Assembly (NCBI RefSeq): GCF_003628535.1
Contig: NZ_RBCI01000002.1
Span: 682,001 to 746,000 of the forward strand
DNA length: 64,000 bases
Reading direction: 5' to 3'
Origin: Flavisolibacter nicotianae
GTDB lineage: Bacteria > Bacteroidota > Bacteroidia > Chitinophagales > Chitinophagaceae
Of this stretch, positions 41,554-50,306 are shown one piece after another. Every line of letters begins with the position of its first letter. Within the stretch, counting starts at the first letter, position 1. Under the pieces are notes generated by a model. That model was given only the letters and a program-made list of their open reading frames with translations. It was not told where the DNA came from and ran no database searches. Position numbers and translations under genes: made by a program.

Positions 41554-42129
41554 ATGAAATTTTTGATTGCAGGCTTGGGCAATGTCGGGAATGAGTATGC
41601 GCATACGCGTCACAACATTGGTTTCGACGTGGTGATGGCCTTTGTGCAAAAGCACGGCGGCACATTCCGGACGGACCGTTTAGCCTATGTGGCCGAAGTG
41701 AAATGGAAGGCACGTATTTTTATCTGTATTTGTCCCACCACCTACATGAACCTAAGCGGCAAGGCGGTGAAGTACTGGATGGACAAAGAAAAAATTGCGC
41801 TGGAAAACCTGCTGGTTGTCGTAGACGACGTGGCCTTGCCGCTGGAAAAGATGCGCATCCGCGCCGGTGGCAGCGATGGTGGACACAACGGTTTGAAAAG
41901 CCTGCAGGAAGTGCTGGGCACAACGGCATACCCCAAACTGCGGTTTGGCGTTGGGAACAATTACCCCAAAGGAGCGCAGGTGGATTTTGTGCTGGGAAAA
42001 TGGCGAAAGGAAGAAGAACCGGTGGTGCAAAAAAAAATCGAAGCCAGTGTGGAAGCAATCGAAACCTTTGCCACCGCGGGCATCAACACGAGTATGAACA
42101 AATACAACAATCTGACCATTGCATTATGA
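41554..42129 (+). CDS. pth: Peptidyl-tRNA hydrolase
   Basis: A 191-residue enzyme that frees tRNA from peptidyl-tRNA dropped by ribosomes. Active-site motifs: GLGNVGNEYAHTRHNIGFD with catalytic His20, PTTYMNLSGKAV (Asn), VVVDDVALPLEKMRIR (Asp) and GGSDGGHNGLKSL. Length is typical. ATG 41554 is supported by the promoter box five bases upstream; the 27 residues encoded further upstream lie before the likely transcript start. Confidence 0.96.
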   Translation: MKFLIAGLGNVGNEYAHTRHNIGFDVVMAFVQKHGGTFRTDRLAYVAEVKWKARIFICICPTTYMNLSGKAVKYWMDKEKIALENLLVVVDDVALPLEKMRIRAGGSDGGHNGLKSLQEVLGTTAYPKLRFGVGNNYPKGAQVDFVLGKWRKEEEPVVQKKIEASVEAIETFATAGINTSMNKYNNLTIAL

Positions 42130-42285
42130 GGATAATAATTAATTTATTTACTTTGAACGACCAACACTGATTGGTAGCCTGCCCAAAATCCAATTTCCTT
42201 TGACGAATCGGCTCTAAATAGAAAGGATCAACAGCCCGCATTGGTGTGAGTATCCTTTTTTATTTAAACTTAAACCACAGTTATT

Positions 42286-42897
42286 ATGAAAATTTTTTGC
42301 GTAGGAAGGAATTATGCTGACCATGCCAAGGAACTGAAGAACGAAATACCGGATGAGCCGGTGATTTTCATGAAGCCAAAAAGTGCTTTGTTGCAGCCGC
42401 ACACCCCGTTTTACTACCCGGAATTTACCAACGAGCTTCACTACGAATGCGAACTGGTGCTGCGCATTGCCAAAAACGGGAAATACATCCAGGAGAAATT
42501 TGCCAACAAATACTACGATGCCGTTTCTGTCGGAATCGATTTCACTGCCCGTGACATTCAAACCGAGTTGAAACAAAAAGGGCTTCCCTGGGAAAAGGCA
42601 AAAGCTTGGGATAATTCGGCCGTTGTGGGGAAATGGATCCCGATCACCGGGCTGAAAAACAAAAATGCGGTGAACTTTGCTTTGTACAAAAACAAGGAAC
42701 TGGTGCAGCAGGGCAATTCCGAAGACATGCTTTTTTCTTTCGATTACATCGTATCATATATCTCCAACTTTTTTTCCATCAACATCGGCGATTTGATTTT
42801 TACCGGAACACCGGCTGGTGTGGGCGAAGCTGTGGTAGGGGATGAACTGGAAGGGTTCATGGACGACCAGAGCCTGTTTGCCCTGGAAGTGAAATAA
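42286..42897 (+). CDS. Fumarylacetoacetate hydrolase family protein
   Basis: A 203-residue FAH-fold protein: MKIFCVGRNYADHAKELKNE, PVIFMKPKSALL, SVGIDFTARDIQTELKQKGLPWEKAKAWDNSAVVG and LIFTGTPAGVGE. The family includes acylpyruvases, oxaloacetate decarboxylases (FAHD1-like) and 2-keto-4-pentenoate hydratases; the short single-domain form and SVGIDFTARD segment favour an acylpyruvase/oxaloacetate decarboxylase. Metal-binding acidic residues are present (HYECELVLRI). Substrate is unproven. It is a single gene between two hairpins. Confidence 0.88.
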   Translation: MKIFCVGRNYADHAKELKNEIPDEPVIFMKPKSALLQPHTPFYYPEFTNELHYECELVLRIAKNGKYIQEKFANKYYDAVSVGIDFTARDIQTELKQKGLPWEKAKAWDNSAVVGKWIPITGLKNKNAVNFALYKNKELVQQGNSEDMLFSFDYIVSYISNFFSINIGDLIFTGTPAGVGEAVVGDELEGFMDDQSLFALEVK

Positions 42898-42960
42898 GTC
42901 CCCTTAAAAGGAGACTTTTGTTTTCGCAACTATTTCTTTTCGGCAACTTCGATATTGCAG

Positions 42961-42999
42961 AAAGCAATTCCATTTTGATGGAATTGCTTTCTTTATTTT
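42961..42999 (+). terminator. Terminator after FAH-family gene
   Basis: AAAGCAATTCCAT, TTTG loop, ATGGAATTGCTTT: a perfect 13-bp stem followed by CTTTATTTT. Confidence 0.8.
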
Positions 43000-43046
43000 G
43001 TGCCTGAATTTTATTTGCTTGCTTGACAGAAAACCAAGGTAAACGC

Positions 43047-45164
43047 ATGGCTGAAGACAGAAATGAACGTTTTGATCCGGGTCTCTCTTTTCGGAAGACT
43101 GGGGGGATGGATCGAAACTTATTACTACAGGCCTACCGCCTGATGTACAGTGCGAAAGTGATGGCCGAAACCTACGAGGCCAACCGTGCCATTACAAAAT
43201 ATGTTCACTCCACCTCCCGTGGGCACGAAGCCATTCAGTTGGCAACGGCCTTTCAATTAAAACCACAGGATTGGGTGAGCCCGTATTATCGCGATGAGAG
43301 CATGTTGCTGGGTATGGGCTGGACGCCGTACGAACTGATGCTGCAACTCCTGACCAAGGGAGACGATCCGTTTACCGGCGGCAGAAGTTATTATTCGCAC
43401 CCGAATTCGCTGGCGGAAAACAAGCCAAAAATCATGCATCAAAGCAGTGCCACAGGTATGCAGGTCATTCCAACAACCGGCGTGGCGCAGGGTATTCAAT
43501 ACAAGGAAAAAATCGGCCATGGGCAATCAGCAACCAGCAATGAGGAGAGGCCAGTCGTGGTGTGTTCACTGGGCGATGCAAGCGTAACAGAAGGCGAAGT
43601 GGCGGAGGCCTTACAATTTGCTGTGTTAAAGCAATTGCCGATCATTTACCTGGTGCAGGACAACGACTGGGGCATTAGCGTAAGTGCCGAAGAAGGACGT
43701 GCAATGGATGCTTTTGAATATGCAGCCGGCTTCAAGGGATTGCAACGGCGAAGAGTTGACGGAACCGATTTTTTTGAAAGCTTCGAGGCCATGCAGGAAG
43801 TCATTGCCGACGTGCGGGAACACCGCAGGCCCTGGCTGGTGCATGCAAAGGTTTGCCTCCTCAATCACCACACAAGTGGTGTACGCAAAGAGTTTTACCG
43901 GACCGACGAAGACTTGGCCCGACATGCCAGTCTCGATCCCTACCTGAAGCTCCGGCACTACATGACCGGCGATTTTGGTGAGGACTATATCCGGCAGATG
44001 GAAGCGGAAGTGGATGCCCATATTCAAGCAGATTTTGACAGTGCTGTTGCGGCGCCGGATCCCGATCCGTCGGCAGTGGCAATGCATGTTTTCGCTCCCA
44101 CACCTGTGCAGGAGGAGAGAGGGGAACGAGCTCCCTCCGGTGGCGCCAAAGTGCTCATGGTGGATGCAGCTTTGTTTGCCATCCGTGAGCTGATGGAAGA
44201 AGACGAGAATTGTCTTTTGTATGGCCAGGATGTGGGTCGTCGACTCGGTGGAGTTTTCCGCGAAGCAGCGACACTGGGTGAGCAATTTGGCGATCACCGC
44301 GTATTCAACACAGCCATCCAGGAAGCCTACATCATTGGTTCAACCGTCGGCATGAGCGCCGTGGGCCTGAAGCCAATCGTGGAAGTGCAGTTTGCCGATT
44401 ATATCTATCCCGGCTTCAATCAACTGGTGACGGAGATTTCCAAGTCCTGCTACCTTTCGTGCGGCCGGTTTCCGGTGTCCACCATCATTCGTGTGCCCAT
44501 CGGTGCCTACGGCGGCGGCGGTCCTTACCACAGTGGCTGCGTGGAAACGACGTTGCTCAGCATCAAAGGAATTAAAGTGGCCTACCCAAGCAATGCTGCC
44601 GATATGAAGGGATTGATGAAGGCGGCTTACCACGACCCCAACCCGGTAGTGATGCTCGAACACAAAGGTCTTTACTGGAGCAAAGTGCCAGGAACCGACG
44701 ATGCGAGGACCATTGAGCCGGCAGCCGACTACGTGCTGCCATTTGGCAAAGGTGCGGTCGTGCTGAAAGCAAGCGACGACGCTATTTTTAGCGGCGAGTC
44801 GGCCTGTGTCATCACGTATGGCATGGGAGTGTACTGGGCCAAAGCGGCCGCCAAAAGCCTTCCGGGCCAAATTGAAATCATTGACTTGCGAACGCTCTTT
44901 CCGCTGGATGAAGAACTGGTTTTTTCCACGGTAAAAAAACACGGGAAATGCCTGGTGTTGACCGAAGAGCAGCAGTCTAATTCATTTGCCGAAGCCCTGG
45001 CGGGCCGCATCGCCAAAGAGTGTTTCAGGTGGCTCGATTCTCCCGTAGAAGTGTTGGGCGCTTTGAACCTGCCCGCTGTGCCGCTGAACACCGGACTTGA
45101 AGCCGCTATGCTTCCCAACGCGGAAAAACTGCAGCAGCGCCTAACGGACTTGTTGGGCGGATGA
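43047..45164 (+). CDS. Fused alpha-ketoacid dehydrogenase E1 (alpha + beta)
   Basis: A 705-residue protein joining the E1 alpha and E1 beta chains of a branched-chain or related 2-oxoacid dehydrogenase. The alpha part (about 1-345) has the ThDP motif GDASVTEGEVAEALQFAVLKQLPIIYLVQDN and the phosphorylation-loop-like HHTSGV. A Pro/Glu-rich linker (TPVQEERGERAPSG) leads to the beta part (about 365-705) with YGQDVGRRLGGVFREAATLG, EVQFADYIYPGFNQLVTE and GAYGGGGPYHSG. It would decarboxylate branched-chain 2-oxoacids for acyl-CoA formation. E2 and E3 are elsewhere. ATG 43047 is used; TTG 43023 is a weaker option. Confidence 0.92.
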   Translation: MAEDRNERFDPGLSFRKTGGMDRNLLLQAYRLMYSAKVMAETYEANRAITKYVHSTSRGHEAIQLATAFQLKPQDWVSPYYRDESMLLGMGWTPYELMLQLLTKGDDPFTGGRSYYSHPNSLAENKPKIMHQSSATGMQVIPTTGVAQGIQYKEKIGHGQSATSNEERPVVVCSLGDASVTEGEVAEALQFAVLKQLPIIYLVQDNDWGISVSAEEGRAMDAFEYAAGFKGLQRRRVDGTDFFESFEAMQEVIADVREHRRPWLVHAKVCLLNHHTSGVRKEFYRTDEDLARHASLDPYLKLRHYMTGDFGEDYIRQMEAEVDAHIQADFDSAVAAPDPDPSAVAMHVFAPTPVQEERGERAPSGGAKVLMVDAALFAIRELMEEDENCLLYGQDVGRRLGGVFREAATLGEQFGDHRVFNTAIQEAYIIGSTVGMSAVGLKPIVEVQFADYIYPGFNQLVTEISKSCYLSCGRFPVSTIIRVPIGAYGGGGPYHSGCVETTLLSIKGIKVAYPSNAADMKGLMKAAYHDPNPVVMLEHKGLYWSKVPGTDDARTIEPAADYVLPFGKGAVVLKASDDAIFSGESACVITYGMGVYWAKAAAKSLPGQIEIIDLRTLFPLDEELVFSTVKKHGKCLVLTEEQQSNSFAEALAGRIAKECFRWLDSPVEVLGALNLPAVPLNTGLEAAMLPNAEKLQQRLTDLLGG

Positions 45165-45198
45165 CGCTACGACAAACACACAAATCATTTATCGGGAA

Positions 45199-45227
45199 AA
45201 GCAGGCAACACCGCCGGCTTTTTTATT
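45199..45227 (+). terminator. Terminator after E1 gene
   Basis: AAGCAGGC and GCCGGCTT pair (one mismatch) around AACACC, followed by a T-run. Confidence 0.65.
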
Positions 45228-45350
45228 TTCCGGCAACACAAGGTGCAGAAAGAAATGCTGTCAGGTTGCGCCAGCCTGCTATGTAATGCCGGAAAGGTTT
45301 CTTTCCGTTTCCCGAAAAATAAATCGACCCTTAAGCTGGAAAAACGGCAT

Positions 45351-45590
45351 TTACAAATGAAAACGGATAGCCCGCGACCAGAGTGCATTGGCCTGCTTCT
45401 TCATTGGCAGGTGAAATTGCGGGTAAGCAAAATTTCGAATCGTTTTGCGAAGAGCCGGCCTGTATTTTTTCACCTGGATATACAAACGGGCTGTGAACAA
45501 ACCTGAATAGACCAGGAGCAACAGCGGTGAAATGATGAACATAACCACCGGGTAAATGAGTGAGCCTGTAAACAAGAGAAGGGTGCGCAT
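45351..45590 (-). CDS. Small membrane protein, unknown
   Basis: A 79-residue ORF with an ATG start and one long hydrophobic stretch (LLLFTGSLIYPVVMFIISPLLLLVYSG), which could be two short helices, then a basic amphipathic tail (VKKYRPALRKTIRNFAYPQF). No family is recognised. It lies alone on the minus strand. Composition supports a real membrane protein more than chance, but no conservation can be checked here. Confidence 0.5.
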   Translation of the reverse strand: MRTLLLFTGSLIYPVVMFIISPLLLLVYSGLFTARLYIQVKKYRPALRKTIRNFAYPQFHLPMKKQANALWSRAIRFHL

Positions 45591-45815
45591 AATGGTATTT
45601 TTTGTTAGCGGCTTCCCAGGACGGATTCTGTTGGTTTCAATATGGGGTTTGTTCAGAGGAGTGACTGGAGGAAAGACAAGAAAACGTACGGTTACGTTGC
45701 ACGATAAACGAAGAACTTTCCGGGAGCTAAGGTAGAAAATACGGTGACAGATGAAAGAGGGGAAATACGCAAAAATGAATGGGGGCCTGTATTGCCAACG
45801 ATTGAAGTCATCGGG

Positions 45816-46565
45816 TTATTTCAGAAAAATAAAGACGGTGCCAATTAGTGTGAGCGCAATCACCACCTTACGGTAGCTCTCATCGCGGATGCGGGAAACA
45901 ATTCGAAGACCGCCGAAAAAACCAAGCACCAGTGCCGGCAGCAACAGCAGGTCGATCCACAGCGTAGCCGGTGTAATGTTTTTCCACGAAAAAACCTGGA
46001 AAGGAACCTTGAACAGGTTGATGACCAGGAAAAGCCAGGCGGCCGTGCCGATGAAATCATTTTTTTCCATGCGCAAGGCAAGAAAATAGAGGTTGGACAA
46101 AGCGCCGGCCAAATTGCCGATCATCGTGGTGAAACCAGAGGTGATTCCCATGACAGCAGCAAAGGTCTTGTTGTGGGGGATGGAAATGCGTTTGCTGAAT
46201 TCGAGCACCAGCATAATCACAATGATGCAAATGATGATCAGGGCCATGACGCGACGGAAAACAGTTTCGTTCAGATCCTTTCCAATGTACACGCCAACGA
46301 GGATGCCCACCACCATCCAGGGCATCAGCTTCCGGAAATGTTCCCATTGTGCATGTCGATGGTAATACCGCACAGCCATCATGTCGGCAAGACAAAGAAG
46401 CGGCAGCACCACACCAGTTGAAGCTTTGCCGCCAAACACAATGGCCATCAGGGCCACGTTCATCATATCGAGCCCTTTTACACCAGCCTTGGAAAGTCCG
46501 ATGATAAAGGCCGCCAGCGCCACGAGAAACCAATTGAGAAACGAGCCTTCGAAAAGTGCATCCAT
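45816..46565 (-). CDS. TSUP/TauE-SafE family permease
   Basis: A 249-residue inner-membrane protein with about seven or eight helices. The two-fold pattern of the family is seen: FLVALAAFIIGLSKAGVKGLDMM near the N-terminus and AVMGITSGFTTMIGNLAG in the middle, each a G-rich helix-turn. Members export sulfite, sulfoacetate or other small organic or sulfur anions. ATG 46565 starts just before the first helix; the 76 extra upstream codons look non-coding. Substrate unknown. Confidence 0.88.
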   Translation of the reverse strand: MDALFEGSFLNWFLVALAAFIIGLSKAGVKGLDMMNVALMAIVFGGKASTGVVLPLLCLADMMAVRYYHRHAQWEHFRKLMPWMVVGILVGVYIGKDLNETVFRRVMALIIICIIVIMLVLEFSKRISIPHNKTFAAVMGITSGFTTMIGNLAGALSNLYFLALRMEKNDFIGTAAWLFLVINLFKVPFQVFSWKNITPATLWIDLLLLPALVLGFFGGLRIVSRIRDESYRKVVIALTLIGTVFIFLK

Positions 46566-46750
46566 GGCCGACGAATGTAATACATCCCTGCACGATGCAG
46601 ACAATTCGTTTTTACGAATAAGACTGAAAGTAGCCTTTGGACAATGAGATAGTTTTGTTTCATCCGCATCGTGCGAAGGGATGAAGCGGAATACGAGCCA
46701 TCCTTGTAAAATGAAATCACTTGCCGTATATCGGCCTGCAGTTTTCGGCT

Positions 46751-47215
46751 TTAAAAAGGCGGGTGCCCGGGAACCGTTTTTTGGCGCTGCCATTCCAGTA
46801 CTTCGCCATCATCTTCATCGAGCACGGTGCCGATGCAGTCAAAGCCATTCTTCTGCAGGATCCGCATCGAAGCATGGCCGTCTTTCAGGGTTCGTGCGGC
46901 AACAATGACGGAAGGATCGGTTTGCAGGGCCAGCAAAACCAGTTGCCGGCAAATTTCCGTACCGATTCCTTTGCCTTCGAATTTTTCAAACGTGCCGTAG
47001 GCGATTTCTACGCGACCGTCTTTTGGTGCGCCTTTAAAGCCACCCACACCGATCATTTCTTCTCCGTCGTAGGAGACGAAATAACCGATCCAGGGCGGGT
47101 GGTAGCCAACCCGCTGGTAAAAGGCCGGGTACACGCCTAAAACATCGAGGCACTCTTTGCTCTGCAAAAACCTGGCATTTTTCGTTTCGTCGATATCGAT
47201 CGGAAGGAACTTCAT
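46751..47215 (-). CDS. GNAT-family N-acetyltransferase
   Basis: A 154-residue protein with the GNAT fold: MIGVGGFKGAPKDGRVEIAYGTFEKFEGKGIGTEICRQLVLLAL, where the GKGIGT loop binds acetyl-CoA, and a late GHASMRILQKNGFDCIGTV. The substrate (amine of a small molecule or protein) is not predictable. ATG 47215 is chosen since the preceding in-frame sequence has no homologous look. Confidence 0.88.
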   Translation of the reverse strand: MKFLPIDIDETKNARFLQSKECLDVLGVYPAFYQRVGYHPPWIGYFVSYDGEEMIGVGGFKGAPKDGRVEIAYGTFEKFEGKGIGTEICRQLVLLALQTDPSVIVAARTLKDGHASMRILQKNGFDCIGTVLDEDDGEVLEWQRQKTVPGHPPF

Positions 47216-47424
47216 ATGCTTATTGTTCAATTGCTGCAAACAGGCAGGGATCCATAAAGGTGGGCAGTAGAATCTGCCTGTACGCCCCGCAGTCATAAAG
47301 AATATGAAGTTGAAAATACAAATCAATGCCGGTGGAATATTTGTTTTCTTCCCGGCAGCTTTTTTTAAATAAAAGCGGCCCAGGCTTTTTGGGGGGAAGT
47401 CAAATCGCCAAAAGATGTCGTTGC

Positions 47425-47685
47425 CTAATCCTTTACGATAACCGGCGGAGTGAATTTTACATTCTCCCTCTTTTTTGCCGCACCGCTCTTATACGTAACA
47501 GTGTGCGTTCGGCTTGTTCCTTTATCTTTCCAGATAACGGGAGGTGTAAACTTTGTGACACTTGCCGGCTTATTCTTTTTAATGATGGGCGGGGTAAATT
47601 TCACATCTTCTTTTTTCGCAGTTGTTTGCGCATGGCAAAAGTTGGCTAGTGCGAATGCAAAAAGGCCCAATGCAACTTTTTTCAT
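47425..47685 (-). CDS. Small secreted protein with three KFTPPVI repeats
   Basis: An 86-residue protein: signal peptide (MKKVALGLFAFALANFCHAQ) and a mature part of about 66 residues containing three copies of a short motif, VKFTPPIIKK, TKFTPPVIWKD and VKFTPPVIVKD (the last is the C-terminus). Spacers are Lys/Thr-rich. The mature peptide is very basic. I do not recognise a family. The repeated Pro-Pro-hydrophobic units could bind a partner or surface. ATG 47685 begins the signal peptide. Confidence 0.65.
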   Translation of the reverse strand: MKKVALGLFAFALANFCHAQTTAKKEDVKFTPPIIKKNKPASVTKFTPPVIWKDKGTSRTHTVTYKSGAAKKRENVKFTPPVIVKD

Positions 47686-47954
47686 AACAATGTTTTCATA
47701 GAGATGGTCGAACAGGCCGTTTCCACACAAAAAAACAAAAGAAGTTTCAGTGCTGACTTCGGATGGACTGCAGAACAGTGAAACTGGTTGGGCTCATTGG
47801 GCATGCAGACAAATTCAATTATAGGAGAGAATACCCGAACCTTCACGGTGATCAATAACTGCAGTTTAGAGCCATTACTCTTTTTTTGTTTCCTGCCATG
47901 TACCAGCCTGCGAGCTTTCTTGAATAGACTGGCTCGTTCAAAAGCGGGCATTCC
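47686..47954. other. Gene-free stretch before tamL terminator
   Basis: The span 47686-48017 has no supported gene: the single open frame on the minus strand (to 47951) has no recognisable features. The part nearest tamL carries its terminator hairpin. Confidence 0.4.
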
Positions 47955-47990
47955 ATAAAAAAATAGGTTCGCGGGGGCGCAAACCTATTT
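47955..47990 (-). terminator. Terminator of the tamB-tamL operon
   Basis: AAATAGGTT and AACCTATTT stem with a GC-rich loop; read on the minus strand it is followed by a T-run, 28 bases after the tamL stop. Confidence 0.75.
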
Positions 47991-48017
47991 TACAAAAAGG
48001 AAAAATCTATTTGTTCA

Positions 48018-50306
48018 CTAGAACGGGTACCCGATCGCCAGGTTGTAAACCACATTTTGACTCCGCCATTCGGGTTGGCCAAACTGGATCTGGTTGATCA
48101 CCCACCGGTTGCCCTTGTCGAGCCAGGGCTTGCGAATGGGAAAGGCTACGTCAAAGCGGATCACGAACAACGTGATGTCGAGCCGGATACCGGCACCGGC
48201 ACCCATTGCCAGTTCACTCAAAAAGTCGCTGTTGAAGGTGGCCCCGGGCTTCAGCGGATTGTCGTTGGCCAGCCAGATATTGCCGGCATCTATAAACAGG
48301 GCGCCGTACAGCGGTCCGGAAATGCGTGGCCGCAGCTCGGTGTTCATCTCCAGCTTGATGTCGCCGGTTTGATCGGGAATAAAGCCCTGCGAAGTGGGCA
48401 CTGCCTGGTAGGTGCCGGGCCCTACCGACCTGCTGCGGAAGGCGCGGATACTGTTGTTGCCACCGGTGAAGAATTGCTTGATGTAGGGAAGCTCCTGCGA
48501 ATTGCCGTACGGCTTTCCATACCCGATTACCAGCCGGTTGGCCCAGGTGGTATTCAGGCCCAGGCGCCGATACCACCGGCCGTCGAGTTCTACCTTTAGG
48601 TATTGGGCGAACGGAAGACCGAACATCCGTTTGCTGTTCACCCCTGTTCTGCTGGTGAGCAGGCCGGCCAGGTTGCCCGAGGCATCGGCCAGGCCATTCA
48701 GGTAAAATGTATTTCGTTTCTGCAAGCCAAGCGCCTGCTGGTTGAGCGTGTATTGATACGTAGAACCCAGGATGAATTGCGTATCGGTAATGTGGCGCAG
48801 GGTGGGGTTGTTGATGATCTCGCGACTGTATTTGTCAGAAATATTCTGCGGCTTTGTGTAGGTAATGGCAATGGGATAGAACTCATGCGAAAGCTCCGGC
48901 GACTCTCGCCAGATGTAACCCAGACCGCCGTGGAAAGAATTGAGCGTGTAAAGTCCTTTGCGGTCCAGTGCTTCATAACCCAACTGGATGTTGGTTCGCG
49001 GGATAAAGCTGCTCTTGGGTTTGAACCGGAAGAAGGGGACCACGAACCGCGGAATCGAAAAATTGATTTCGCCACCCATGCGGAAAGTAGTGGTGTTCTG
49101 GAAGGTGCCGCTAAACTGCACATCGGTGCCCACGTAGGCCCGGATGTCCATTTGCTCCGCCGCCCGGAAGGTGTTGCGGTGCTTGAAGCCGATGCTCACT
49201 TCACTTCCATTCAGGTTATTGCTTCGCGTTTCGGTGCCGATTTCTGCACGAAGCGCTTTTTCCGGCATGGGAGTTAAGTAGTAGTACACATCCAGTTTCG
49301 GGCTGTCCACGGCGGCCCGCTGAAAGCGGTTTTTGGTGAACTTGAACACGTTCAGGTCCATCAGGCGCTGCAGCGACTTGTTGTGGTCTGTGCGGTTGTA
49401 CACCTGCCCGGTCGTAAACGCCATGGTGTTGACAAAAAGCTTTGGCTTGAACTTGTGAACCGGATCCGTGATGTAATACCCTTTGTAAAACTCCCGGTTT
49501 GCCTGTGCCGTGTCAAAGCGAGCCCTGTTCAGACTGTAGTTGGGATAGATGTAAACATTGTTGATGAAATACACCTCCTTGGCTTCCGGAGGAGTTTCCG
49601 GTTTCAACACCAGCCGCATGTTCACCTGGTGGTCGCCTTCCGTGCTGTCGACCTGCACCAAAATGTCTTCGGGGTTGAAATAATAAAAGCCTCTTTCCTT
49701 CAGCAGGGCATCGATGCGGGTGCGTTCGCCCCTGATCAGGTCAAGGTCGTAGGGCTCGCCTTTTTTCAAAAGGGTTTTCTGGCCGATTTGCGCAATGGCA
49801 GTGGAAAGGGTGCTGCTGTCGGCGGGGAACGTTACGGAATTGATTTTGTATTGGGGCCCGGCGTTGGCCGTGTAGGTCACGCTGGCCTTTTTCTTTTTCC
49901 ATGTCGAATCGGCGGTTACGCCGCTGCGGAAAAAGCCTTTGTTCTCCAGGTAATTCTGCAACAGCTTTATATTGGCGTCCAGGTCAACACTGCTGGCCAG
50001 CACGGGTGGTTGCCCCAGCTTTCGTTGCAGGTTGGCCCGCAGGCCTTTTTCTTTTTTGGTGTAAAACAGGTTCCACAACAAAAGTTTGAACGGGATGCCC
50101 AAAAAACGGCTGTTCGGCCGTGGTCTTGTGAGGCCTTCAAGATCTGCCTGTAATACCTTTCGCTGCTGTGTGCTCACGTTCTCGGCCGTAAGCTTTACCG
50201 TAGCCCCGGTGTACAGGGCATCATTGGCCGGGATGTGCTTCGTAGCGCTGCAGGCCGAAAGGATGATGCATCCTGTAAAAATCAATTTACGCCATTGGTT
50301 GATCAT
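48018..50306 (-). CDS. tamL: TamL: lipoprotein TamA/BamA-like outer-membrane assembly protein
   Basis: A 762-residue protein. It starts with a lipoprotein signal (lipobox ILSAC, Cys19), continues with POTRA-like domains (about residues 95-330), and ends in a 16-strand Omp85 barrel closing with VVYNLAIGYPF, with a lid-like GNNSIRAFRSRSVGPG loop. In Bacteroidota the TamA counterpart is a lipoprotein (TamL) encoded with TamB. Its ATG overlaps the tamB stop by four bases. The pair would insert or translocate outer-membrane or surface proteins. Confidence 0.9.
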   Translation of the reverse strand: MINQWRKLIFTGCIILSACSATKHIPANDALYTGATVKLTAENVSTQQRKVLQADLEGLTRPRPNSRFLGIPFKLLLWNLFYTKKEKGLRANLQRKLGQPPVLASSVDLDANIKLLQNYLENKGFFRSGVTADSTWKKKKASVTYTANAGPQYKINSVTFPADSSTLSTAIAQIGQKTLLKKGEPYDLDLIRGERTRIDALLKERGFYYFNPEDILVQVDSTEGDHQVNMRLVLKPETPPEAKEVYFINNVYIYPNYSLNRARFDTAQANREFYKGYYITDPVHKFKPKLFVNTMAFTTGQVYNRTDHNKSLQRLMDLNVFKFTKNRFQRAAVDSPKLDVYYYLTPMPEKALRAEIGTETRSNNLNGSEVSIGFKHRNTFRAAEQMDIRAYVGTDVQFSGTFQNTTTFRMGGEINFSIPRFVVPFFRFKPKSSFIPRTNIQLGYEALDRKGLYTLNSFHGGLGYIWRESPELSHEFYPIAITYTKPQNISDKYSREIINNPTLRHITDTQFILGSTYQYTLNQQALGLQKRNTFYLNGLADASGNLAGLLTSRTGVNSKRMFGLPFAQYLKVELDGRWYRRLGLNTTWANRLVIGYGKPYGNSQELPYIKQFFTGGNNSIRAFRSRSVGPGTYQAVPTSQGFIPDQTGDIKLEMNTELRPRISGPLYGALFIDAGNIWLANDNPLKPGATFNSDFLSELAMGAGAGIRLDITLFVIRFDVAFPIRKPWLDKGNRWVINQIQFGQPEWRSQNVVYNLAIGYPF

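Noticed and set aside
47682-47951. 89-codon minus-strand frame upstream of the KFTPPVI gene
   Set aside because: Overlaps the start of the better-supported secreted peptide and has no protein-like pattern.
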